The notes beneath the pieces were generated by a model that saw only the letters and a program-made list of their open reading frames with translations, ran no database searches and had not been told where the DNA came from. Made by a program: the position numbers and the translations under genes. From Macrostomum hystrix (lineage: Eukaryota; Platyhelminthes; Macrostomidae), in the NCBI GenBank assembly GCA_950097015.1, contig CATNEN010000012.1, positions 2,101,501 to 2,165,500 on the forward strand: a stretch of 64,000 nt of DNA. The letters are read 5' to 3'. Shown piece after piece: positions 12,398-22,722 of this stretch (positions within the stretch are counted from its first letter, which is position 1; each line of letters starts with the position of its first letter).

Positions 12398-15300
12398 ATG
12401 AATGGCACAATAAATTACCTCACTAAGTACAAGCAAGTAACGGCCAAATTAAAGAAGTAAGTAACTAAAGCCTAAAGCTCCCTTATGGATCGTGTTTCAA
12501 TCGATCATTGACTACGTTAAATATTATTTCATTCTCTTAAATTCAATTTAGTTTTTATTACTAGCTATAATGACAAATGACCCAGACTGCCACATCACAA
12601 CGAGCTCTTTCTAAGGAATCAAGATAGTGGAGTTTGCCACATTTTCTCCTTTCCTGCTCTTTGCTTTGGCATTCCAGAGGATAGATAAAGGGATGACTGG
12701 CAGGCTAGGCTATTTTATGATCATACATGTCATTTAGGTTTTTAATTGAATAGCTTTATAAAGCCCTTTGCCTGGCAATGAATCCTATATAATTCTGAGC
12801 TGTTAAACAAATTTTTGGCTTTTTTCCTTGATGCTATTAAGTTAAAAATAGCAAAGTATGTAAATAAATTAATAGTTTAGCATATATTAGTAGCTAAATT
12901 GTTTGTTATAGTTTTGTTTATCACAACCTAACCTGAGTAATTCTACTACTTAACTTGAATACTGAATGAGACAAGGTAATTGTATTGGATTCCATACATT
13001 TTGGTACTAGGACATTTTGGTTCTAGTCAGTGCTTTTCTGTATAGCTCCTAAGTTCCCAGGATTGGGAATGCTTTTTGGTTCTTAAATTCAGTTATTTTT
13101 CAATCCAATATTTTGTTATCTTCTATTATGCACAATATTTGTAAAACTAATCTGAAACCAATTTTTCAGAGAACTGTGGCCACAAAAGTTATAATCAATT
13201 TCATTACATAGCAGCTTGAATGAAGCCTGGCTCATTGGGTATATCTAGCTAAACAGCTGGTATATTTACTATATAGGTTTGTTCTGCTGAGTGCTAAAGT
13301 AAAATCAAAAGTAAAAAAGTAAAGCAAGCAGTGCAGCTTTAATCAAATGTTGGCAGGTATTGAAGCTGGTGGTACTGCTCTCTGCTTACACCATTTTGAC
13401 ATGTTCAATTTTGCCATAGCTGACAATGATCATATTGAAGACCCTATAGTCAAGGATAAACTAATTGTTGGCAAGCAAAGTTACCCATTGATTATACAAA
13501 TGCAGTAGAATTAAATTTGAAATGTTAACTTACCTAAAAATTGGTATCATAAAATCTGAAAGTAGGCCTATGTCTATTCTATCTATTCTAAATTGCAAAA
13601 TGTTGCAAATTCTTCATATTGACAATACAGTACCAAAAAGTAGGTCCTCACCCCAAGAGCTATGCCAAAAAGCATTGATTGGTAACTAAAATGCCTAGTA
13701 CTAAAATGCACTTGCAACAAAATGTATGACACCCTTTGTATTGAACAGTATTAAACAAAAAAGTAGGCAATAACCAAAAAAAATTTGCTAGACTTAAATC
13801 CTAGTGTTTCCATCTCTCTTTAAAGGTCCCTCAAGCTGTTGCTCCCTTTTAGTCATAGACAATTTTTGTCATACCACAATGTCATTAGTGCATGACATAA
13901 ATGTTGCATGTTGTGATGAATAACAGGGCCATTCTTAACTTTAATAGCAACATGAAAACAAAATTTTAAGATAAACTTATGTATTTGATAATTTCTGAAC
14001 AGCTAAAAATCTTTTTTGTGTTAAAAATGTTTGCTACTGAATATTCTTTTTTTATATTTTATATTTTGACTGACAATTATTTGTAGTGAAACTTGCAGAA
14101 CAAAAGCACAAATGTTTAATTTCATATTGAATTATAATTTAGTGCACCTTGGGGTCAGGTTACAGGCAACAAGTTTCTGCACAGGGATAGAATCACTTAT
14201 TGATAGTTCTATTGTCAACATATTGCACTGTTAATATTTTATTTTATTTAGTAAGCTACCTTAAACTATTGTACAAATTGAAACAATTATTTCACAACAT
14301 TAAATTTTAATGCCTTTAAACATTAAACATAAATATAATATATAGTTTATATATTGCAATGTAAATTAAAACAAAACCTCAATTGCTTAGTCAGCAAATA
14401 TTTGTTTCATTTCATCAGGAATTATAATTATAGCTCTTTTATGAAGGTTTTTGAGAAGCCAAACATAAATTATTATAAAAATCCAATTTCCATTTAGTGA
14501 AAGAAGTTAAGCTATGAGAAAATAATATATAATTTTCTGGTAATAGCTTTTAAGACACTTTTAAATCTTTAAGTAAAGAAATACTTTCTATAATTTCTTG
14601 GTGGCAAAAGTTGCAACGTTGCATCCTAGAGTTGATAGTATAAATTGTCATTTCCAATTTTAAATTGAGAAGGGTTATAGCTCATATTAAAAATATATTT
14701 CTTTCAAACAATTTAACGATTCTGCATTTTTTAGGGACCAGAAGCCTTGTATTGTAGGCAGAAAAAAGGAAATCCTAAGACAACAAAGGCAAAATTGAAA
14801 GTGAAGGAACAAAAAACGGAAGCATATTAGAAAAATATTATGAAGCAAAAATATAGCATTTTAATAACCAGTATTACTATACTGTGCCCATTCAAGCACA
14901 CTTGATCGTTATGCTGGTACTCTCTTTTACACCAGGCGTTTCCTCAAAAAACCAAACTTGGCCGAAGTCAGCTCAGAGTTCGACTCAATCTCGAAGCACC
15001 TGGAGACAGAGGAGCAAGCATTACATTATGCAGCAATGTTTGCTAAGGCACAGGCTAAGTAAGCTAAGCGTTTTGTTGTTCGTTGAAGTTGCTAGTTTTA
15101 ATAGTTTGTAGAATGTTCAATGAAAATTGTTCTGCAGATGTGAGAGCACCATTGGTAATAGTGCAGCCGAGGCTGGAGCCTTGATGCGGGCGGCCAGGCT
15201 GCACCTTCTGGCAGAGGAAGAGCTCGGCCGTACGCTGTCCGTTTCACTGCACGAAAATCTCGAACTAGCCATTGCCAGCTTTGTGCAAGTGAGTATAGCG

Positions 15301-16366
15301 AGATTGATACCTTTATAATATAACATCCATTTTCTTAGCATCCTCTGTTCAGTGTGGATTCCCAATTCATTGTGGATTCCTCATTCAGTGTGGATTCCCC
15401 ATTAAGTTTGTATTCCAACATTCAGTGTGGATTCCCCATTCAGTGTGGATTTCGTACCGCTCTAGCATTCCTGACGTTCCGCAGGCGGCGACAGTATATG
15501 AGCAGTGTGGCCAGCCCCTTCTAGCTGTTAACGCATATCTACAGCTAGCCGAAGCTCTCATGCTGTACGGAAAATACGCCGAGGCGGCTGTTCACCTGCA
15601 CCGGGCAACCGATCTTGTGCCGACGCACACTTTGCTGATGCTGCGCCTATTGGCCAAGCTGGCCACCTGCCGCCTGCAGCTTGGCGATCCGCACGCCGCT
15701 CTCCTAGTGCACACCCGGATGCAGGAGATTGCACAGCGCAGCGGCGGCGACCTTAACGGCGCCGGCCAGCTGCTGACCTGCTATCAGGGCTACATGCGCG
15801 ACAGCGAGATCAGCCGGGTGCTGCTGCTGTGCCTGCTTGCCAGGCCGGCTGACCGACTGGAGGCTGAGCATGCCGAGACCCTGGCCAGGTGAGCAGCTTT
15901 GAGTTCCCATATCCCCTGTTCACACGGTATCCCAGATCTCCAAGTTTAACACCGTCCTCCCACAACCTCGACTCTGATCCGATCCTTCCAGATTCTCCGA
16001 CAATAGTTGCCACCCATCCGAAATTTCAGGTACTCCTGGTCATCGCCAGAAGAAGAGACGCCACCAGCCTTCCTAACCGAGGAGCTGCTCCTCTGTCTAC
16101 AGTCACTGGTCTGCGCCTGTCAAGCTGGCGACGCTGCCGCGGTAGATGAGGTTCACGAGCGCCTATTTCCGTCTCTGACTGACGAGCAGAATTACCTGCT
16201 TCACGCCCTGGCCGACAGGTTGCGCTCGCCGCCGCTTAGCGCCACGGAGCTCGGCGAGCCGCTGTGCTGTCGTCGAAGAACGCGCAGGAATAATGTCGAT
16301 TTGGACTGTGTTGATGATGACGATCGCGACCCAGACAGACTGATTGCTGGGGCCGGCAACCTTTGA
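12398..16366 (+). CDS. F8A1: HAP40 / F8A, huntingtin-associated protein
   Basis: The exons read 12398-12456, 14936-15058, 15138-15288, 15485-15888 and 16030-16366, all GT-AG with matching phases, encoding 357 aa (human about 371). Exon 1 gives MNGTINYLTKYKQV and joins in phase to RFLKKPNLAEV, matching the human N-terminus (LVSNKLKKRFLRKPNVAEA region). The middle is helical, Ala/Leu-rich and TPR-like (AATVYEQCGQPLLAVNAYLQ). Near the C-terminus, EISRVLLLCLL, ETLARYSW, LLLCLQSLV and TDEQNYLLHAL match conserved human blocks. HAP40 binds and stabilises huntingtin and links it to Rab5 endosome transport. Human F8A genes are intronless, while this one has four introns; intron 1 is 2.5 kb and AT-rich. 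The C-terminal tail after the conserved part is acidic (DDDDRDPDR). AATAAA signals lie at 16482 and 16710. Confidence 0.94.
12457..14935 (+). other. HAP40 intron 1, AT-rich, no further feature
   Basis: The donor is GTAAGT and the acceptor TTTTACACCAG. The 2.48 kb between them is AT-rich with no array, SINE or exon that I can support. It is the only long intron in the window without such an insertion. Confidence 0.7.
15344..15452 (+). repeat. Short array in HAP40 intron 3
   Basis: Five to six diverged units of about 16-19 bp around CATTCAGTGTGGATTCC fill the centre of the 196-nt intron (15289-15484), starting about 55 nt from the donor. Confidence 0.8.
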
Positions 16367-16859
16367 CCATTGGTTTCATACAGTACTAGAGTCAATGTTC
16401 ATCCATTTTTTCTCCTTAGTTAACATATGCCTGTTCCTAATCAACTTTTCTATTATGTCCGTAAAAACCTTTGGGTTGATTAATAAACAGTCGGAATTCA
16501 TATTTTGGCATTTTAACATTTCATTTTCTCTAAATACAGTAAAACGTTGGGAAGATAATTTTCAGTGTGTTGTTTCTCTGTATTGCTTTAGTTTTCTTTT
16601 GTGATAGTGATAGCTTAATATTATGATTTACTGTATTCCATTGTTTTATCGTGCGTGTTTGACGTAAATGCTCATGAGTTTTGACTGTTGAGAATGTGAA
16701 AATTAACTAAATAAAGTTATAACTATATCTATATTGCCGGTAATTTTAAGCAATCAAGCTCGGACTCAGTAGTTATTTCTCTCTAATAAGTTTGTCAAAA
16801 GATATAAAGAAAACAAGAAAGTCCATATAAGAATCAATAAGAGCAAAAATCGGCGGCTG

Positions 16860-17815
16860 CCCTGTGACCGAGGCCTAGCGCGAGTGCGCCTCGATGCAGC
16901 TGGCCAGCGCTTCGATGAGGTCCAGACCCTCAGGCCCGAAGGCTACCAGCGTCTCGGCGCCGACTGGTCGCCTTTGTCGGCGTACTTACATGTCTCAGCT
17001 GCGGCAGCGGAGGCCCTGACCGCGACGGCCGAGGCGTGCAGGTGGCTTGGGGCGCAGGTGTGAGTGACTGTCGTGTCCCAGGCCATCGGGCGTCCTCTTT
17101 CAAAAGCAGCGACGGTGATGCCGTCGAATCGGCGCAGCCCAAAGGAAGAGGCGGCAGCGTGGACGGCAGCTTCGGCCGGGGAGTGCCGGGCCGGACACCT
17201 TCGGCCGGGGCCACGCGCCACACCCCGCACCCGATGCCAACCTGGGTGGGAGTGGGAGCGAGGATATCGACCGCCTTTTGCCTAACTGAAGCGCATGTGG
17301 CCATGGCGACCAGCCCGCGCAGTGTTAGCCCGATGGCGATTAGACGCAGCCCACCGTATTTTTGCGGAATGCCACTAGCGTTGCGCCGAAGAACAGGGGC
17401 CTGATCTGCTGCAGCACGGAGCCGGCCATACAGAAATTGCGGAAATTTAGCAACGCAGCGTGTGGCGACTCGCTGGTAGTTCTATCGCAGATGCTGGTCA
17501 TCTGCTTCAGGTGGGCGGGCCGCAGAATGTCGGGGCTCGCAGCGCCGCCGGCCGGCGTGCGCAACACCGCGTCCAGCAGCTCTGAAGGGACAGCGACATT
17601 GGCGGGTGCAACTCACCGACCGGTGGGGCCGGGATCTCCCCAGCAGGGAGCTTAGCCTTGAGCTGGGAGAGTGCCTCGGCGCTGGGCGGGACGATACTGC
17701 TGTCATTGGCGATGATTTGCGATGCTCCATTGATGTCGCCGAGGTTCATGCGGGTGTGGACGGCGCTAGCCAGAACTCGCGCAGGGCCACCTCCCAGCTC
17801 ACGCAGTCTTCTTTG
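16860..17815 (-). pseudogene. Non-LTR-type reverse transcriptase remnant
   Basis: Read on the minus strand, pieces in shifting frames join into the C-terminal half of a retroelement polyprotein. About 17749-17590 gives NGASQIIANDSSIV. About 17567-17345 gives HAALLNFRNF and IRPLFFGATLVAFRK. After a frameshift near 17345 it continues GGLRLIAIGLTLRGLVA, the RT block usually seen as GGIRPIAVG. Another shift near 17235 precedes the tail with AWDTTVTHTCAPSHL and KYADKGDQ. A third near 16955 leads into LVAFGPEGLDLIEAL and a stop. The tail resembles that of reverse-transcriptase elements common in marine invertebrates and ticks (recalled similarity, not searched). At least three frameshifts show it is dead, and the N-terminal part is missing or unrecognisable. 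Confidence 0.75.
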
Positions 17816-19383
17816 TTGTTTAAAAAAAATTGGGGGATTTCCCCCCGGCCGATCAGCCCAAATTGGGCTCTGCAGGCAAAAGGTCAGCCCGAAGGCAGAA
17901 GGGGCCGCCTAAGATGGTAATTAAGCAGAGCCTAGAGAAGGAATGGCCGTGGGTTTAAGGTCTCGCGGCCTGGGACTGCTAGGACTGCTATGGATAGGAC
18001 ACCGCTTCACCAATGAGGATCTGCGTTCTCAGGACCGCCCCGGGACGCCCAGCCCCCCCCCCGAGACCAGAGCCGAATTCGAGCCAACAAGCCAGCATAG
18101 AATTTCGGACTTGGAGCGCCTACTTCGGGACCCATGGGCCAGTCAGGACTGCCATGCCACCCTTCATAGCAGCCTGTTGGGGCAGGGCCCGGGAAGCGCT
18201 CTTTCAATATTGGATTGGATTGGGTGCCAAGGAGCGCCTACCTCAGAGTCCTAACCCCCCGGGAACCAGTCAACAACCGGAGGCAGAGAGAGGCCGTAAA
18301 GATAAAGTCAAAATATGCCAGATGGAGTCCTACTTTTTTTCTGGCACAATAAGCTTTAGTCTTAACTTATTCAATTTACTCTTTCTATAAAGCCGATTTT
18401 TGAGCTAAAATCAGTAATACCTTTAGAAAAAACAGCAGGGTAAGGAACTGACGATGTGTCTATTTTAACCTCTGAAACGCAACGTTACCCATTAATTTTT
18501 TCCTCGAATTTCGGACAAGTTTGTAGTTAATAAAGTACCTGGATCATGGCGACTTGATCATTCGATGCATTGCAAAAAACGAAGCCACGAAAATAAATCA
18601 CATCTTCTAACAAAATCAAGGGACTGTTAGCTTTTACGTTGAAATGACATGTCAATAATTGCTATTGGTTCATGTAGGTATTATTATCTATTTTATTTCA
18701 ATACTATTTTCTTATCAGTCTACTGGGTGTTTGTCAGCAAATATAATTCTGATTCCATGCACAAAAACGCGAAAACTGTTTTAGTTTCACGTATTAATTT
18801 CCCGATTGACATTGACATTCACATTCACATTCAAACAAGAGTATTGTAACTTAAAAAATAACCATTCAATTACAGCGAAACTTAACAGATCTTCTGATGC
18901 AACTAAGATAAGGTTCCAAAAAATATATAATTTATTTTTGTCAATGCATAAAATAATTAATTTCCACTGGCCTATTATTTTTACAGTTTTTTTTCACAGG
19001 CTATTGTTATACATTACCAGGTTACGAGTTCGACAGAAGCGATACACTCTAATTAGCTATGTCTATGGATTTTTATTTTATATAGCTAAAAGCACTGTCG
19101 TGTTATTGTTATGTCTGTATTGCACATTTTTTTATTTATGAACCTACTAGCTTTTTTTGCCCGTTGTTTTTGGGGCAGAAATTTAAAGCAAAGCAGTAAG
19201 CAATTCACGTCTCTGTATTAACTTTATAGTGAAGGTCACTATTTATTTATTTACTGCATTAATGAAAAGTGAAGAGTTTGTTTAAGGGCATTTTAAGTAA
19301 AAAATAAGTGAAAAGTTTGTTCAAACAGCCCCCTCTTGATTACTTCTTTAGAAACATGTCTCTTAGCCACTCCTCTATACAGT
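17816..19383. other. Unassigned spacer
   Basis: 17816-18300 is GC-rich and may be further retroelement debris, but no motif is readable. 18300-19383 is AT-rich with no supported gene. Homopolymer runs (AAAAAAA, CCCCCCCC) are present. Confidence 0.45.
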
Positions 19384-19657
19384 CAGTGGCAGATCCAGGA
19401 ATTTTGTTTTGGGGCGGTCTGTCAGGGGAGCGCCATGAGAATCACAGAGGGGGTGCCAGCGGCCGAAAAAGGGCGCCAGGAGCCAAGAAAGGGCGCCAGC
19501 GGCTGAAAAACGGAAGCCAGCGGCTGAAAAAGGGGCGCCAGCGGCCGAAAAGGGGCGCCAGTGCTGCGACTGGCGCCCCTGGTGGGGGCATCTTATTCCC
19601 ATGATTAAAATTTTGGGGGGGGCGACTGCCCCCCACCCCCCCCTAAATCTGCCTCTG
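19384..19657. mobile_element. Non-autonomous hAT-type MITE (274 bp)
   Basis: The ends are imperfect terminal inverted repeats: CAGTGGCAGATCCAGG at the left and, on the other strand, CAGAGGCAGATTTAGG at the right. It is flanked by an exact 8-bp direct repeat TATACAGT (19376-19383 and 19658-19665). An 8-bp duplication and CAGNG termini are hallmarks of hAT transposons. The interior has no transposase and instead holds a short G/C-rich tandem repeat (GGGCGCCAGCGGC units, about 19453-19560). The intact duplication suggests a fairly recent insertion. Confidence 0.88.
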
Positions 19658-19809
19658 TATACAGTATGCATGTACACGCGTATACATAAGGAAAATAGCC
19701 ATGGCATAACAATAACAATGTCAAAGAAACAAAATTAATCTGTTTCAGAGTTCAGAGTTAGACAGGTCAAGGTCAATTCGTGACTACTTTTCTATTAATT
19801 GCTTGCGAG

Positions 19810-20415
19810 TCACCTCAAGGCCTGGGGATACACCACATTCTTCGTTCTTCCCCTTGGTGCGAAAATGAATAGGCCAGCTGGAGTTCCAACACGGGAGTAG
19901 GCGACATAAAGCTGCCCATGCGAGAAGCAAGGAGTCTCCAGGTTGATGCCAGCCACCTTCAGCGACTGTCCCTGAGCCTTGTTAATAGTCATCACAAAGC
20001 ACACTCTCACAGGGAACTACAGTCGCTTGAACTGAAATAGCAGGTCTGTGGGGATAATTGGAATCCGGGGAACGAACACAGACTCTCCTCTGCCAGATCC
20101 AGTCATTATCGTGGCCTCAATCACGTGTGGGAAGAGCCGCCTGACTATCAGTCTGGTGCCGTTACACAGCCTTGGCGCATTCAGGTTGCGGAGGAGCATA
20201 ATTGGTGCCCCAACTTTCAGCTGCAAGTTGTGCGATGGAGTTCCAGGAGGATCTAGAGAGTTCAGAAACTCAACAGGATACTCCACAGTGGTGTCATCAG
20301 TCAACGTTGTATCAATTGACTTGTAGGTGAAAACTGCACCTGGCAACTCCTGAAGCAGTTGGTAGTTAATTTCGTTGGCGGCATCATTTCTAGGACACAG
20401 AATTGCCCTCTCTGA
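19810..20415 (-). pseudogene. Pif1-like Helitron helicase, C-terminal fragment
   Basis: The frame reads ERAILCPRNDAANEINYQLL, then LKVGAPIMLLRNLNAPRLCN (helicase motif V region). It then reads FPVRVCFVMTINKAQGQSL and GQLYVAYSRVGTPAGLF (motif VI), with the stop at 19810. A single TAG at 20017-20019 interrupts the frame just before FPVR, where related proteins usually have Gln (KRRQFPVR), consistent with a CAG to TAG mutation. The rest of the fragment is intact, so decay is recent or limited. Family knowledge: this domain unwinds DNA during rolling-circle transposition. Confidence 0.85.
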
Positions 20416-20877
20416 CAGCCCGGGCTTTGGCGCCCGGGGAAGGGAGGGGGTGGCTGTAATAAAATTTGGCCCGCAGAGTGGCAGAGGGGAGTTGGGGTGG
20501 CTGTCCTCGGAAAACAAAAAGTGACTCACTTTGAGATGATGCAGCTTTGCTCTGGATTGAGTAGAGATGTTCAAAATTGACAGCATTGTTGGAAAAACAT
20601 GTAAAGTGTAAGTGGATCAAATTTGGAGAAAATCTGACAAAGTGGGCGATGATATGTCGAATTGAGTGATTTTTTGACGATTTTTGAGCAGTTTTTTGCA
20701 CTTTTGAGCAGGAAGGAAATGATTTTTCGGGAATTTGAGTAGCCTATTGCACTCAGCATAGGTGGTTTTAGGTATGTGCAAAGTTTGGTGCGATTTGGTT
20801 GAGCGGTTTCGGCGTCTATAAACACAAAAGGTTGCACACAGACAGACAGACAGAGTTTTCACTTTTATATATATAGA
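19810..20877 (-). mobile_element. Internally deleted Helitron
   Basis: On the minus strand the element appears to start at 20877 with TCTATATATATAAAAGTG preceded by A, then CTCTGTCTGTCTGTCTGTG and a CCGAAACCGCTCAACC block, the 5' terminus I recall for invertebrate Helitrons. About 460 nt later only the last third of the Pif1-like helicase follows. The Rep endonuclease and helicase N-terminus are absent. The 3' hairpin and CTRR end were not identified below 19810, so that boundary is uncertain. Confidence 0.72.
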
Positions 20878-22496
20878 TGAAATAGAACTATGTTTAATGC
20901 AAGTTAGATTGCCAGAATTTAGCAAGCCACTTAGTGTGTAACTTAGCCCAGTAATAGGCTATAATAAGTAAATGGAGAAATGCAGTTGTGAATAGAAGAA
21001 ACATGTAAAAGTAGAAAGGCTCAAAGAGAATTTTTTTGAAGTTAGCATATGATTTAAATGATTCAAGCAATAATCAGGATGTTAGTGATAATGATATCAT
21101 CGTGACATTGTCAAAATATTTTTAATCTGCTGCTGTGAGCTATGATACAAAGTGGTAATGATCAAAGTATTGCATCATTCTTTATAGGATTTAGCTGACC
21201 GAGTGCTTAATGAAAAATAATATAGAATCCCAATTCTGTGGCAATGCTACAGTCATAGTTACTGTTATAATAGTATAGTAGTGGTACATTTAGCTTATCT
21301 TCTTTCTATGAAATGTTTGCCTTAAATAAAAAATAATTAATTCCACTTTTTATTAGATTTGTAAAAATATTTGTAGTTAACATGCAAAAATAAAAAAGTT
21401 ATAATTGCAGTTCTTATGCACTAAATTTCTGTTAATTTAAAATGTTTGTTACCCACCACAATTTTTATTCTATATATGTGCTCATTATAATGCTTAGAAA
21501 AAACATTTTCTATTTTTTCAGAACCATATTTATCAGAATAATCCATATAGTAAGCCTATGAGTTTAATACTTATCTTGTTAGTTGCTTTGGTGAGTTCTA
21601 GTTAGTTAGTCAATTTATGCTTTTAGCTGTTGGAATGAAGGGGAGAAATAATATTGTATGAATTGTATTGACTAGGGGAAATAAAAAGAAAGCTTGATTG
21701 AAAGGTGATACAAAGCCAGTATTAGAACTGAATAATATGCAGTTAACAATAAGTACCAAGTACTCAAATCACTTCAAGTAGAGTGATTTGCTAAGTATAA
21801 GTATATTTCAATAGTGCCTTGCCACTTGGTCTCGGGCACTGCAATTGGTACTATAGTAAGTGAATACATATAATTAAGTGTTATATGTCTCTGAATTGGT
21901 GAAAGTTAAATTAAAACAAATGTTGATTAATAGTCATTAAGATGTAAATATAAAGGAATATAGCTAGTCAGGATCATGTTAGGCAGTCATGACACTAACA
22001 ATCATAAGTCTAGTTCTACCTAAGAATTAACATAGTGTTGAGTAGCTAGACATCAGAGCATAAATGATTGAGTTTTTTCTTTGTATGTGATTGCTATATT
22101 ATAGTTTACCACTCTTGGTCATGTCATTTGATGCCCAAATGCATGCTACTGCAGGGCAACTTAAGACTATTTGAAGCACAAAGGAAAATTTTGGCATAAT
22201 GCTCTTGAGTATGGTGTAGGGTAAATAAAAATTATATTAAAATGTATGTAATATTAAAACAAATATATATATAAATTGATGAATTATAATTAATACAAAA
22301 TTTGAGACAATTTTTAGGTAAATAAAAGAGTAACTAAGTAAATAGTGATATATTTTACTTCTGTTTTTCTGCAAAGATGTAATGTAGCTATCTAAGTAAA
22401 TAGGTTAACAAGTTCTACACTTGTAGCCATGTCTTTGTATAAGTAAAAAGAATTTTTGTTCATAAAAATCAAAAAGAAAATTCGCAATATTTTCAG
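20878..22496. other. AT-rich spacer or first Raf intron
   Basis: There is no open frame with coding character, no tandem array and no recognisable transposon. It ends at the pyrimidine-bearing acceptor TATTTTCAG before the candidate Raf exon. Confidence 0.5.
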
Positions 22497-22498
22497 AG

Positions 22499-22597
22499 CT
22501 CAATGTGTGGCTCTACATGACCTATCCCAATAAAGGCCACAGTGTCCTGCTATTATTTAAAGCAGATGATCCCCAGGTTCCAGATGTGTACACAGAG
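22499..22597 (+). other. Candidate upstream exon of Raf
   Basis: After TTTTCAGAG and before GTAAGT, 33 codons are open: LNVWLYMTYPNKG, HSVLLLF and PQVPDVYTE. Both boundaries are phase 0, and the next coding block 125 nt on can join in phase at 22723. I do not recognise the peptide in Raf, so it may be a lineage-specific N-terminus or a false exon. Confidence 0.4.
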
Positions 22598-22722
22598 GTA
22601 AGTTAACTCCTTGCAAGGCATAGCCAGTGCATTTTTTCTTGATCGCCGCACTAAACAGGATTGGCGTGTAGTCATTTGCTTTGCAATCTATAGTGAAAAA
22701 TTTCACAAAATGTTACTTGAAG

